A DNA stretch of 64,000 bases, from NCBI GenBank assembly GCA_029863605.1, contig JAOTVB010000001.1, positions 1 to 64,000 of the forward strand. The letters run 5' to 3'. The notes beneath the pieces were generated by a model, which saw only the letters and a program-made list of their open reading frames with translations, was not told the origin of the DNA and did no database searches. This DNA comes from Myxococcales bacterium (GTDB lineage: Bacteria > Myxococcota_A > Polyangia > Polyangiales > Houyiibacteriaceae). Position 1 is the stretch's first letter. Each line of letters opens with the position of its first letter. The translations under genes and the position numbers were made by a program. Positions 24,854 to 33,826 of the stretch are shown here, piece by piece.

Positions 24854-27075
24854 CCGCCGCGCACCAACGTCAGCATCGGCTTAGGCGCATAGCCGGCGAG
24901 GTAGCCGCTTTCCTCGGCGACATAGACCCAGCCACGCTCGTCGACTCGCATGAGGTCGGGAACGAGGTCGCAGGGAAGGCTCGCCGAAAGCCGGGTTCCG
25001 TCGGCGGGTCGAACGACGTGCACAGACGATGCGGGCACGAAAAGTGCGCCCCCTCGAAGAACGGGCTCGAGCCTCCTCGGGATCTCGTCCGCCAGGGCAT
25101 CCGCGAGATTGGTCGACCACTGCACGTGGCCCGTGTGCACATCGAACGCGCTGAGCTGCCCAAAGGGCGCGTTGACGATCCAGGTGCCGTCGATCGTCAT
25201 GCCGGCGCCGCCGATGCCGAGGCCCGGGTCCTTCACGTCCCAAAGCGGCTCGCCTTGGTCGAGCGAATGCGCGGTGAGCGTGGCCTGCTCTCCCGCGGTG
25301 GAAACCAGGACGACGCTGGCAGCGCCCGATGGGTCCGACGTGGGTGGGCCTTGGAGCTCGCGCTGCCACCGGGGCTGCCCACTGTAGAGGTCGATCGCAT
25401 AGAGCGCGCCTTCGCGGCGGCCACGAACCGCGGCAGCCACCACCGTTTCGTCTCGGACCAAGGGTTTGAACTGAAAGCAGCCTCGTTCGGCGAATCTCCA
25501 GACATCTTCCCCGGTGGCGAGGTCGATGGCGTGAATCGCCTCTTCGCCGCAGGTCACGAGCAGCACGCGGCCTATCTTCGTCATTCGGAACTCGCCGCCG
25601 GTTCGAGATGCGAAGCGCCAACGCGGCTCCCCGGTGCGGATGTCGAGCGCAACCAATCGATCGCTGCCTTCGGTGATGACCGCAACGGGGGGAATGCTGC
25701 CGCCGCCGGCCATCAGTCCGCTCGGCGGGCCGCCAATGCGTGGCGTGATGTGCGTCGAGCAATAGGCCGCGCCGTCTTCGACGTTGCAGAGCTCGACCTC
25801 ACCGTCAGGCGAGAGCCGGATCAGCACCGAGCCAGCCATCAGGGTGGTGGAGGCCTGGCCCGGACGGGCCCAGAGCACCTGACCATCGTCGCGCGAGATC
25901 GCGACTACGTGGTTTTGGGTCGCGATGACCAGCCTATCGCCGCACATGAATACCGAGTTCGCGTCGAGCCCTTCGAGGCAGATCCGCCATCGCTCCTCGA
26001 ACTGGAGGGACGGCAGTCTTTCGGCCTTCGCGGTTGGTCCGGACTCCACCTCGTTGTGTATGCGAAGCCGGTCGGGGTCGAGGTTCACGAAGCTGTCGGC
26101 GTTACGCCGCGCCCGGATCTCCCGCCGCAGCGCCCGCACCTCTTGTCGGAGCGCACGCACGCGAAGGTTGCGGCTTTGCCCACGGTCGGAGGCGACCAGG
26201 CTTCGAAGGAGGTCGCTCGCCAGCTTGAGAATAGGGAGAGCCGCCTCTGCGATGCTCAGCGAGGTCGCAGTGAGATCGCCTCGGCCTTCGGAATGGAGCT
26301 CGACACTGACCAGTTGGTGAGACGACTTCCGCATCGCGATCTGAAAGCCGCCAGCCCGTAGACGGACATGCGTCGGCTGGGCGCTGTCCCAGGAATCTAC
26401 GAGGGTTCGCACCGCGACCACCATCCGATGCGCCGCCAGCATCAACGGGCCTTGCACGAGGGAGAGCCGACGTCCGCGTACGAACGCCCACAAATGGCCC
26501 TCGAAGAGAAGAGCATGAACGTCGGCCCGAACCGAGCGGCTCTGTGACGCAGAGGACGACGGATAGATCGCCGCTTCATATCCAAACGCGAGAGGCACTT
26601 CCGAGGGCGGAGCATCGAGCTCACCGCCTCGTTGATTGACAGCGGCGATCGGTCCTATAGGGTCCGGCGCAAGCTTGGTGGCAAGCGCCCGCTCTGCGAC
26701 TCGAATGGCAATCTGCCTGGCCGTCGGGTCGAGCTCCTGCCTCGCGGTTTCGAGCATCGCCTGTGCACAAGTGTGCAGGAGTAGCCTGAGCGGGACCGTG
26801 CGGTCGAGCTGATACACGACCGGGGCGCTGGCCGTCCCATAGCAACTGACCAACACCGAGTCTCCGCGCCGCACCAACGCGTACTCGATCGCACAAGTCG
26901 CGAGTGGCAATAGGACTTTGCGCTTTGCGCCGATCGCCAGCGCTGCCGTGGCGGCCGTGAGCTCCGCGAGCGCGGGAACCTCGACGTCGAGCTCGCTCCC
27001 GAGCAGCAGACGCGGGACCCCCGAATTCGTGCGTTTTTGTGCGTGTGAGACCGATTCGTCCAATGGCGCGACCAT
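24850..27075 (-). CDS. PQQ-like beta-propeller protein with novel N-terminal half
   Basis: A 741-residue protein. The C-terminal half (~360-735) holds repeated PQQ/WD-type blades with the form xVxAxDxxTGxxxW (VVAISRDDGQVLWARPG, LVALDIRTGEPRWRF, IHAIDLATGEDVWRF, LYAIDLYSGQPRWQRE, LSAFDVHTGHVQWS). The N-terminal half (~1-330) matches nothing I recognise and ends in an Arg-rich helical segment (LRVRALRQEVRALRREIRARR). No signal peptide is visible, so it is probably cytoplasmic, unlike BamB. A scaffold or sensor role is possible. Convergent with the VWA lipoprotein (4-bp overlap). Confidence 0.8.
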   Translation of the reverse strand: MVAPLDESVSHAQKRTNSGVPRLLLGSELDVEVPALAELTAATAALAIGAKRKVLLPLATCAIEYALVRRGDSVLVSCYGTASAPVVYQLDRTVPLRLLLHTCAQAMLETARQELDPTARQIAIRVAERALATKLAPDPIGPIAAVNQRGGELDAPPSEVPLAFGYEAAIYPSSSASQSRSVRADVHALLFEGHLWAFVRGRRLSLVQGPLMLAAHRMVVAVRTLVDSWDSAQPTHVRLRAGGFQIAMRKSSHQLVSVELHSEGRGDLTATSLSIAEAALPILKLASDLLRSLVASDRGQSRNLRVRALRQEVRALRREIRARRNADSFVNLDPDRLRIHNEVESGPTAKAERLPSLQFEERWRICLEGLDANSVFMCGDRLVIATQNHVVAISRDDGQVLWARPGQASTTLMAGSVLIRLSPDGEVELCNVEDGAAYCSTHITPRIGGPPSGLMAGGGSIPPVAVITEGSDRLVALDIRTGEPRWRFASRTGGEFRMTKIGRVLLVTCGEEAIHAIDLATGEDVWRFAERGCFQFKPLVRDETVVAAAVRGRREGALYAIDLYSGQPRWQRELQGPPTSDPSGAASVVLVSTAGEQATLTAHSLDQGEPLWDVKDPGLGIGGAGMTIDGTWIVNAPFGQLSAFDVHTGHVQWSTNLADALADEIPRRLEPVLRGGALFVPASSVHVVRPADGTRLSASLPCDLVPDLMRVDERGWVYVAEESGYLAGYAPKPMLTLVRGG

Positions 27076-27105
27076 GTTGGTTTTCCAACGCGAGCTGGAG
27101 AGAAA

Positions 27106-27591
27106 ATGGTACTTGGGTCGTTCGACGCGGATCCAAAAAAAGGCGTCCTTTCCCTATATGTTGACAGCAGGGTTTCTGTGGTGACTGAAGAAGCGAAACA
27201 GTGGGTCGCGGTGACTGTCTTGGTGTTCCGTGGTGATCGCGTTCTAGCGATGCAGCGCGCGTCGTCCGCAGCCGCGGGGGCCGGTATTTGGGAAGGGATC
27301 TCGGGGCGGGTCGAAGCTGATGAAGACCCTCTTGCCGCCGCGAAACGCGAAGTGGTCGAAGAGAGTGGCCTCCGCGTGCGAGTGCGCGCTCGTCCCGTCG
27401 ACACGTACGCTGCCCGTCGACGTGGCGAGCCGATGACGGTGATCGTGTTTCGAGCAGAGCACGAAGGCGGGGAGGTTGTCTTGTCGCTGGAGCACGATGC
27501 GTATCGATGGTGCGCGCTCGAGGAGCTCACCGAGCTGGGTGTGCCAGCCCGATTGATCGAGGCGGCGCATCGTGCGCGGAAAGTCGTCTAG
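27106..27591 (+). CDS. NUDIX hydrolase
   Basis: A 161-residue NUDIX-fold pyrophosphohydrolase. The Nudix box GX5EX7REUXEEXGU is complete at 67-89 (G67...E73...R81-E82...E85-E86...G88-L89). It cleaves nucleoside-diphosphate-X compounds in the presence of Mg2+; the preceding substrate region (RASSAAAGAGIWEGISGRVE) is like that of MutT/ADP-ribose types, but the substrate cannot be fixed. The ATG at 27106 may be too far upstream: GTG at 27178 or 27181 would remove 24-25 residues that are poorly typical of the family. The 3' end overlaps the convergent glycosyltransferase gene by 65 bp. Confidence 0.88.
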   Translation: MVLGSFDADPKKGVLSLYVDSRVSVVTEEAKQWVAVTVLVFRGDRVLAMQRASSAAAGAGIWEGISGRVEADEDPLAAAKREVVEESGLRVRVRARPVDTYAARRRGEPMTVIVFRAEHEGGEVVLSLEHDAYRWCALEELTELGVPARLIEAAHRARKVV

Positions 27592-28723
27592 AAGGCCTGC
27601 CGAGAAGCCGCTGCATCGCGGCATCGAACCTCGCGGCACGGTGATGGCGATCGAGATAGTCGAGACCGGCAGACCGGAGCCGATCGGCGAGGGCCTTGTC
27701 GATCAGCACTCGGTGAGCCGCTTTGGCCAGCGCGCGCGGGTCGTCGTTGCGCACGCTCACACACGCTTCGTCGATCGGGAGGCCTGCTGTCGCCCGCTCC
27801 GTCGCCACCACCGGAAGCCCGCGGGAAAACGCATCCAGCATCTTGATTGGGAGACCACCGACGGCACGACGTGGCACCCATGTGAAATCTGCCGCTGCAT
27901 GCGCCAGCCGACGGGCTCGCTCACCGGCCAATCGGCGGAAATCGACGGCGTTCCCCAGCCCGGCGCGGATTGCTGCTAGGCGGGCCGGAACGGGGTCGGA
28001 TTCGGTGGCGATCAAGAGCCGAGCGCTCGGGTGCCGGCGTCGCAGGGCGAGGAGGGCGTCGAGCAGGTCCTCCCAGCCTTGGTAAGGATCGAGATTCCCG
28101 GCGTAGAGGCAAAGGGGCCCTGTCGTCCCGAGCCCGAGTGTCTTTCTCGCGTCGCCTGGGGTCATCGCGGCGCCGATCGATCGACGCCATGGGACGGGCA
28201 GGTACGTCGCGGTCTTGCCGAGCAGAGTCGACAGCGAAGGGGAGACGGCAGCAACGCCGGCGGCCAGTCGACAGACCCGCGTCTCGACCTGACGTGCGGT
28301 GGCGGCCATCGGCGATTCGAGGAGTCGGGGAAAGTACATCGGCAGCTCTCGTTCGAGCGATGTGTGTGCGACATAGTAGACAGGCCCCGTGTTCGCAGCG
28401 AGCGAGGCAAGCGCTGCTTCGATGTGATGCGCGACGACTGCCTCCGGTCTCAGCCGCGCCGATAGGCGACGGATTTCGCCAATACACCACACATCGAGCG
28501 CAAGCTTGCCCAGCGATGGTCCGGAGCGCAGCGATTGGACCCTCGGGAAGTCCGGGACGCGATCGATGGGGTAGGGCGCCTCGAGCTCACAGGCTCCGCG
28601 CGCGTACGTGAGCAGATGAACCGGCCTACCGAGCTCCGAGGATGCTCGAAGCATGGAATCGAGAGCGGCCTGTGTGCCCTGGTACGTTGGGAACGGTAAG
28701 CAGGCGACGTGCAAAACGGTCAT
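27527..28723 (-). CDS. GT4-like family glycosyltransferase (GT-B fold)
   Basis: A 398-residue glycosyltransferase of the GT-B type. The N-terminal acceptor domain starts MTVLHVACLPFPTYQGTQ, the typical glycine loop of GT4 enzymes, and the C-terminal donor domain includes LCLYAGNLDPYQGWEDLLDAL, and then the VPRRAVGGLPIKMLDAFSRGLPVVAT region that usually carries the GxPxK/E donor motif. In place of the E-x7-E motif there is a KMLDAFSRGLPVV segment, so donor specificity is open. It would transfer a sugar to a lipid or polysaccharide acceptor. It lies downstream of, and overlaps by 4 bp, the AlkP-type gene on the same strand. Confidence 0.82.
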   Translation of the reverse strand: MTVLHVACLPFPTYQGTQAALDSMLRASSELGRPVHLLTYARGACELEAPYPIDRVPDFPRVQSLRSGPSLGKLALDVWCIGEIRRLSARLRPEAVVAHHIEAALASLAANTGPVYYVAHTSLERELPMYFPRLLESPMAATARQVETRVCRLAAGVAAVSPSLSTLLGKTATYLPVPWRRSIGAAMTPGDARKTLGLGTTGPLCLYAGNLDPYQGWEDLLDALLALRRRHPSARLLIATESDPVPARLAAIRAGLGNAVDFRRLAGERARRLAHAAADFTWVPRRAVGGLPIKMLDAFSRGLPVVATERATAGLPIDEACVSVRNDDPRALAKAAHRVLIDKALADRLRSAGLDYLDRHHRAARFDAAMQRLLGRPSRRLSAHDAPPRSIGLAHPAR

Positions 28724-30387
28724 TCCACGTACCCCAGCGCTCGTAGACGAGCCTCAACCGCTGCTTCATTGCGACGGACGCCAGACCTCTGCCGATCGCC
28801 TGAGGGAAGCGCTTCGGCCGCATCCGAAGCCTCGAGAGCATTCCATAGTACGCGTCCTCGGAACGAAGATGGCACCACGACACCGAGGCGCGCGAGAAGT
28901 GTTGCGGTCACGTCCGCGATGTGTGCGTCGATCCGCCCTACCGAAACGACTTGCGGACCATCGATCGCCACGAAGCCATGCGAGCGATGACTGCCTGGGA
29001 GGCTGCGGCCTTTCTTCCCAAGCTTCTCCTGGTCTGTGAGCAACCGCCACGCGCCGTGCTCCGTGGGGGCGCTCGCGCTCGGCATCAGGTTATACGAGTA
29101 CTCGCCGTCGAGATGAAAATCGAGAAGCAGGTCCGGCGCGCGCTCGAGGTAAGGGCCATCGAATAGCTCCTCTCGTCGCACCACGTCGCGCAAGACCGGC
29201 CCACCCGTCCATGGATCGCGAACCGCGAGTAAGGCGGTACGGATGCGCAGAATCGTCTCGTGCTTCTGGTCCCGGCGAACCGTCCCCTTGTGCTCACGGC
29301 CGGCCATGTTGAGATAGATGCCGGGGAAGTAGTTGAGCTCGTCGCTGAAGGCGGTCGTGCGTTCCATGTCGATCGCGCCAAAACGCACGTGCGATTCGAG
29401 CCGGCTCGGGAGCCAGGCGTTGCCTATGCGAAACACTCGTTCGCGAAGGCGCGGTGGAAAGCGTCTCAGGGCGAGCTCTTTGAGTCGCGCTGCGGCATGC
29501 TGGTTTCGGGCCTTGAATGACAGCAGCCCGTGCTCGGCCAGCAGGCGGTTCAGGTACAGGACCTTGTCGGAGGACCCCCCAAAGCCATGATCGCTGAGCA
29601 CAGTTACCTCGGTTTGGCTGCCCGCTGCGTCGATCAACCGACCCACCGCCTCGTCGAGTGCCTGGTAAACGCGCGAGAGGCCCGCCCGTTGCTCGCTCGA
29701 GACGCTTCGTGGTTTTCTCGGTGACCGGGGGTCGTGGTGCGCCCAAAGGTAGTGTGATGCGGTGTCGCTTTCGCCGAAATAGACGGCGAACAGATCCCAC
29801 TCTTTGCGTTCCATCAACCACCGGGCCCATTCCTGCTTTCTCACCACGCGCCGCGCCAACGCGTCGGGCAGACGGTCGATCCAACCCGGTGCGTCCGCGT
29901 GGAATTCGTCGATGTCGTCGAAGGTGGGCGTGCCGAACCGCGCCACCGTCTCGTCGTAGAGGGACGGGGGCCACATGAAGGACCGATCCGCCTCGAAGGC
30001 CACCGGCGCGTCCCAGCCGCTGACAAAAACTCCCCGCGTGAGCTCCTCAGGAGGCCAGGTTGCCGGGAAGCTCAAGCAAGCGCAGCGAAACCCGAGCCGG
30101 TCGAGGCGTTGAAAGATGGTCGGCGCCTCTCGGGCCGTGCCCGCGGTGAACCGCACTCGATATCCACGTCGGGTCGTGAAGTCGAACACTCCATGCCGAG
30201 CAGGATCAAGACCGGTCAGAAAGGTTGTCCAGTTGGGTAGGGTGGCCGGAGGTTGCACCGATTCGAGCGCCGCGTAAGCACCGTGATTCATCACGCGATA
30301 GAGGTTCGGCAAAAGCTCAGCGCCGAACTGTTCGACCACTCCGAGGTCGAGCCCATCGAGGCCAATCACCAGCGCCCGCGCAGACAC
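28720..30387 (-). CDS. AlkP-superfamily phosphodiesterase/phosphatase (copy 1)
   Basis: A 555-residue enzyme of the alkaline-phosphatase superfamily, type I phosphodiesterase/nucleotide pyrophosphatase branch. Metal and nucleophile landmarks are Asp11 (IGLDGLD), Thr54 (TLPNWTTFLTG), a YFGESDTASHYLW Asp/His motif and VLSDHGFGG. No signal peptide is seen. Members of this branch hydrolyse phosphodiesters or phosphoglycolipids, sometimes transferring headgroups; the substrate is unknown here. The gene is coupled (ATGA-type overlap) to the glycosyltransferase, pointing to an envelope or glycan role. A homologous gene lies at 33670; the Ca-ATPase lies between them. Confidence 0.85.
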   Translation of the reverse strand: MSARALVIGLDGLDLGVVEQFGAELLPNLYRVMNHGAYAALESVQPPATLPNWTTFLTGLDPARHGVFDFTTRRGYRVRFTAGTAREAPTIFQRLDRLGFRCACLSFPATWPPEELTRGVFVSGWDAPVAFEADRSFMWPPSLYDETVARFGTPTFDDIDEFHADAPGWIDRLPDALARRVVRKQEWARWLMERKEWDLFAVYFGESDTASHYLWAHHDPRSPRKPRSVSSEQRAGLSRVYQALDEAVGRLIDAAGSQTEVTVLSDHGFGGSSDKVLYLNRLLAEHGLLSFKARNQHAAARLKELALRRFPPRLRERVFRIGNAWLPSRLESHVRFGAIDMERTTAFSDELNYFPGIYLNMAGREHKGTVRRDQKHETILRIRTALLAVRDPWTGGPVLRDVVRREELFDGPYLERAPDLLLDFHLDGEYSYNLMPSASAPTEHGAWRLLTDQEKLGKKGRSLPGSHRSHGFVAIDGPQVVSVGRIDAHIADVTATLLARLGVVVPSSFRGRVLWNALEASDAAEALPSGDRQRSGVRRNEAAVEARLRALGYVE

Positions 30388-30416
30388 GCGCGGAGCCTAG
30401 CAGCCTCAGCGGTGGT

Positions 30417-30448
30417 GTCAGCGGCAGTGCCAGCCGCAGTGCCAGTCG
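30417..30448. repeat. Degenerate hexamer array (CAGTGCCAGYCG type)
   Basis: GTCAGC-GGCAGT-GCCAGC-CGCAGT-GCCAGT lies 30 bp upstream of the AlkP copy 1 start, in the gap that precedes the Ca-ATPase. It is one of the two arrays that bracket the ATPase segment (the other at 33649). Confidence 0.45.
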
Positions 30449-30612
30449 ATTGGATCGAGTTGCCTGCGCAGATCGAAGCCTCGATACAGCGCGATGTAGA
30501 AGCCGTCCCACTGGTACCAGTGCGCCTGAAGCAAGCCACGAAAGGGTTCACCGACCGTCACGAGGTCTTTGCCACCATCAGGGTGATGGACGGGCTCGGC
30601 GATTCTCGCCCC
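30418..30612 (-). other. Possible coding remnant, minus strand
   Basis: An open minus-strand frame of 64 codons between two stops; a GTG at 30561 would allow 47 residues. The translation has natural, aromatic-rich composition (GLLQAHWYQWDGFYIALYRG) with G/C-rich third positions, unlike the Arg/Ser-rich shadows nearby, but no ATG and no ribosome-binding site. Its last codons are supplied by the hexamer array at 30417. It could be the 3' end of a decayed gene. I do not recognise the family. Confidence 0.3.
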
Positions 30613-30644
30613 TCAATCGACCGCTGGCTCGCCGACGGAGTTGA

Positions 30645-33419
30645 ATGAGTGTAATTCCTCCTTGCTCAAATGCCACAAGACCGACTCTCGAAAATCTTAA
30701 TAGCGCACATGGAGATGAAGCAGTGACCGAGCCCTTGCCAAATGCGAGTTGGCCCGGATGGCATACGCTACCCTTTCACAGTGTCTTGTCGCATCTGTCC
30801 TCAGGCCCTCACGGCCTCGCGGAGGTCGAGGTTGAGCATCGCCTATCTCTCTACGGCCCGAATGAGCTGGAGGCCGCTGATCGTGTCTCGCCTTGGACCC
30901 TTCTGTTGGGACAATTCAAAAATGTACTGATCATCATCCTGCTGGTCGCAACCGCGATCTCCGCCTTTGTCGGACACGGCGTCGAGGCCATCGCCATCGC
31001 CGTGATCGTGCTGTTCGCTGTGGTGCTGGGTTTCGTACAGGAGTACCGAGCGGAACGCGCGATCGAAGCACTGAGGCGAATGGCCGCGCCCACCGTAACG
31101 GCGATCCGCGACGGTCAGGAGATCGAGATTCCGGCGCGCGAGCTCGTGCCAGGCGACCTCATTCTGTTGCACGCGGGCGACAAGGTGGCGGCCGACTCGC
31201 GGCTGATCGAGTCGGTCAATCTGCAAGTGGAAGAAGCGGCGCTCACGGGCGAATCGGTGGCCGTGGCGAAGAACACCGAACCGCTCGGTCGGGAGGACCC
31301 GGCCCTCGGCGACCGCAGCAACATGGTTTTTGCTGGAACGATCGCCACCTACGGCCGTGGCCGTGCCGTCGTCGTCGGCACCGGCATGAATACCCAGTTT
31401 GGCCGGATTGCGAAGATGTTGCAATCCGTCGAATCCGGCAAGACGCCTCTGCAGCAGAATCTCGATAAGGTAGGTCGCGTCCTGGGCCTAGCGGCCGCTG
31501 TCGTCGTGGCTGCGATCGTCGCCATGGGCATACTTCGCGGGCAACCGTTGCTAGAGATGTTCATCTTCGGGATCGCCCTGGCGGTCGCGGTCGTACCCGA
31601 GGCGTTGCCCGCAGTTGTCACCGTATCGTTGGCAATCGGCGTGCAACGTATGGCGAAGCGAAACGCCCTCGTGCGCCGCCTGCCCGCTGTCGAAACCTTG
31701 GGGAGCACGTCGGTCATCTGCTCGGATAAGACCGGGACGCTGACCAGGGACGAGATGACCGCTCGCAAGCTGTACACCCCCGAAAGAACGCTCACGATCT
31801 CCGGTAGCGGCTACGAGCCTAAAGGCGAGTTCTCACTGGAGGGACCGGCTGTCGAGCTTTCGCAACAGGAGACGGAGTTGCTACGGGCCGCCGCGCTGGT
31901 TTCCGATGCACACCTCGTCCGCGACGATGCGCACGGCGGTTGGCACATCAAGGGAGACCCCACCGAAGGCGCCATGATCGTGGCGGCAGCGAAAGCCGGA
32001 CTGCAAAAGGACGACCTCGACCTCCAGTTCCCCCGGATTGGCGAGATCCCGTTCACCTCTGAAACCAAACGGATGACGACCCTGCATTCCATTGAGAACG
32101 GTCAGGTCGCATACGCCAAGGGCGCGCCGGAGACCATCCTCGATCCGTGCTCTCGGCAATTGACCGCGCAAGGCGAAGTCGCGCTGGGGGATGCGGACCG
32201 AGGCGCGATTTTGGAAACGGTCCAACAGATGGCTGGCGAGGCCCTCCGCGTCCTAGCTGTGGCGACCAAAGCAGAAGCCGAGCTCGAAGACGCGGAGCGC
32301 AATATGACCTTCCTCGGCCTGGTGGGCATGATCGATCCACCGCGTCCCGAAGCCAAAGCCGCAATCGAACGATGCGAGCAAGCCGGAATCAGAGTCGTGA
32401 TGATCACGGGCGACCATCCGATCACTGCTCAGGCCGTGGCTCGTGAGCTCGGTCTGTTCAAGGCGGGGCACGCGATAACCGGCGCAGAGCTCGAAGACAT
32501 GAGCGACGAGGAGCTCGAGCGCGACGTCGAAACCATCGAGGTCTATTCCCGGGTCTCCCCGGCTCACAAGCTCCGGGTAGTCACCGCCTTGCAGAAGCGC
32601 GGTCACATCGTAGCGATGACAGGCGACGGCGTGAACGACGCACCGTCTCTCAAGAAAGCCGACATAGGGATCGCCATGGGCATCACCGGCACCGACGTGA
32701 GCAAAGAGGCCGCCGCGATGACCCTGACCGACGACAACTTCGCATCGATCGTTGCGGCGGTGGAAGAAGGGCGCGGGATCTTCGAGAACATCAAGAAGTA
32801 CCTGATGTACCTCCTCTCCTCGAACGCCGGAGAGATCGGTCTCATGGCTGGCGCCGTAATCGCGGGTTTGCCGCTGCCTTTGACCGCCGTACAGATCCTC
32901 TACGTCAACCTAGCCTCCGACGGCTTGCCTGCACTGGCACTGGCGGTCGATCCCCCCGAGGACGACCTGATGAAGCGGCCGCCGCGCGACGGTCGCACCG
33001 GAGTATTCACTCGCCCTGTCGTAATCCTGATGACCATTGGAGGGCTCTGGTCCACAGTAGTGAATCTCAGTGTCTTCACGTGGGCTCTGCGGTCGGGCCG
33101 CGGCGTTGCTCACGCCATGGCGATAACCTTTGTGTCCCTGGTGTTGATCCAGTTCGTCAAGGCCTACAACTTCCGCTCCGACCGCCGGTCCATCTTGCAT
33201 CGGCCATTCGCCAACAAGTGGCTGAACCGCGCCATCTTTTGGGAGCTGGGGCTGTTGCTCTTCATCGTGTTGTTTCCACCGATGCACGAGCTCTTTGGCA
33301 TCTACGCGTTGTCACAGAACGACTGGCTAATCGCCATGGGCGCAGCCCTGACCATTTCGCCGGTCTTGGAGCTGGCCAAGTGGTGCGAACGGCGGGGTTG
33401 GTTCGGAAAGCTGTCCTGA
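30645..33419 (+). CDS. P2A-type (Ca2+-transporting) P-type ATPase
   Basis: A 924-residue P-type ATPase. Actuator TGES (201-204), M4 PEALPA (318-323, the usual P-E-G-L-P in SERCA is here P-E-A-L-P), phosphorylation site DKTGTLT (Asp361), hinge TGDGVNDAPSLKKADIG, M5 SSNAGEIG and M6 YVNLASDGLPALAL. Ca2+-binding-type residues in M4, M5 and M6 suggest Ca2+ (or Mn2+) export from the cytoplasm, driven by ATP. The first ~35 residues are poorly conserved; a GTG at 30723 is an alternative start. It lies between two AlkP-type genes that are on the other strand and may be an insertion. Confidence 0.92.
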   Translation: MSVIPPCSNATRPTLENLNSAHGDEAVTEPLPNASWPGWHTLPFHSVLSHLSSGPHGLAEVEVEHRLSLYGPNELEAADRVSPWTLLLGQFKNVLIIILLVATAISAFVGHGVEAIAIAVIVLFAVVLGFVQEYRAERAIEALRRMAAPTVTAIRDGQEIEIPARELVPGDLILLHAGDKVAADSRLIESVNLQVEEAALTGESVAVAKNTEPLGREDPALGDRSNMVFAGTIATYGRGRAVVVGTGMNTQFGRIAKMLQSVESGKTPLQQNLDKVGRVLGLAAAVVVAAIVAMGILRGQPLLEMFIFGIALAVAVVPEALPAVVTVSLAIGVQRMAKRNALVRRLPAVETLGSTSVICSDKTGTLTRDEMTARKLYTPERTLTISGSGYEPKGEFSLEGPAVELSQQETELLRAAALVSDAHLVRDDAHGGWHIKGDPTEGAMIVAAAKAGLQKDDLDLQFPRIGEIPFTSETKRMTTLHSIENGQVAYAKGAPETILDPCSRQLTAQGEVALGDADRGAILETVQQMAGEALRVLAVATKAEAELEDAERNMTFLGLVGMIDPPRPEAKAAIERCEQAGIRVVMITGDHPITAQAVARELGLFKAGHAITGAELEDMSDEELERDVETIEVYSRVSPAHKLRVVTALQKRGHIVAMTGDGVNDAPSLKKADIGIAMGITGTDVSKEAAAMTLTDDNFASIVAAVEEGRGIFENIKKYLMYLLSSNAGEIGLMAGAVIAGLPLPLTAVQILYVNLASDGLPALALAVDPPEDDLMKRPPRDGRTGVFTRPVVILMTIGGLWSTVVNLSVFTWALRSGRGVAHAMAITFVSLVLIQFVKAYNFRSDRRSILHRPFANKWLNRAIFWELGLLLFIVLFPPMHELFGIYALSQNDWLIAMGAALTISPVLELAKWCERRGWFGKLS

Positions 33420-33421
33420 CG

Positions 33422-33826
33422 GTGGTGCAAGCAGCCGGGGTCGCGAGCCTAGTCGCGGTCGTGCTGCTGGTGCCCGCTCTTATCAAGCGTATTCCCGCGG
33501 ACTATTTTTCCCACTCACAGCGACATCGCCTGGCCCCAACGTCGCGGTACCCCGCGATTAGTTTTGCGTTAGCAGGCGCAAAGAATCTGCTCGGCGCGAC
33601 CCTCGTGTTGGCGGGGCTGCTGATGCTGTTCGTTCCCGGCCAGGGGCGCAGGGTCAGCGCCAGCCGTCCTCACGCTGTCCAGTCCCTGCCCAGGATCCCT
33701 GGTGGCCTTTCCACGCCGAATACGCTTAGAATGGTAGGCGTCACGTCGTGGATCTCCGCCCCTTCGACGCGACCACGGGCCGGCACGCCTCCGCCGCTCA
33801 TGACGAAAATCCCGTTCCAGTCGTGA
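33422..33826 (+). pseudogene. Truncated small membrane protein (VPGQG-motif family)
   Basis: A frame starting at GTG 33422 (or 33425), 2 bp after the ATPase stop and with GGAAAG upstream, encodes two hydrophobic segments (VASLVAVVLLVPALI and LLGATLVLAGLLMLFVPGQG). The second is the hallmark start of a family of ~100-residue inner-membrane proteins in which VPGQG is followed by a further membrane helix (LLTILxG...). Here the homologous part stops at 33646, directly at a hexamer-repeat array. The frame then runs antisense through the AlkP copy 2 gene to 33826, which is unlikely to be functional. Called as 3'-truncated; only 33422-33646 is family-like. Confidence 0.55.
33649..33666. repeat. Degenerate hexamer array (GTCAGCGCCAGC)
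   Basis: A short array (GCAGG-GTCAGC-GCCAGC) exactly at the truncation point of the small membrane-protein gene and 4 bp from the stop of the convergent AlkP copy 2 gene. Confidence 0.35.

Noticed and set aside
25018-26361. 447-codon plus-strand frame opposite the PQQ-propeller gene
   Set aside because: Antisense shadow; the minus frame has repeated propeller blades.
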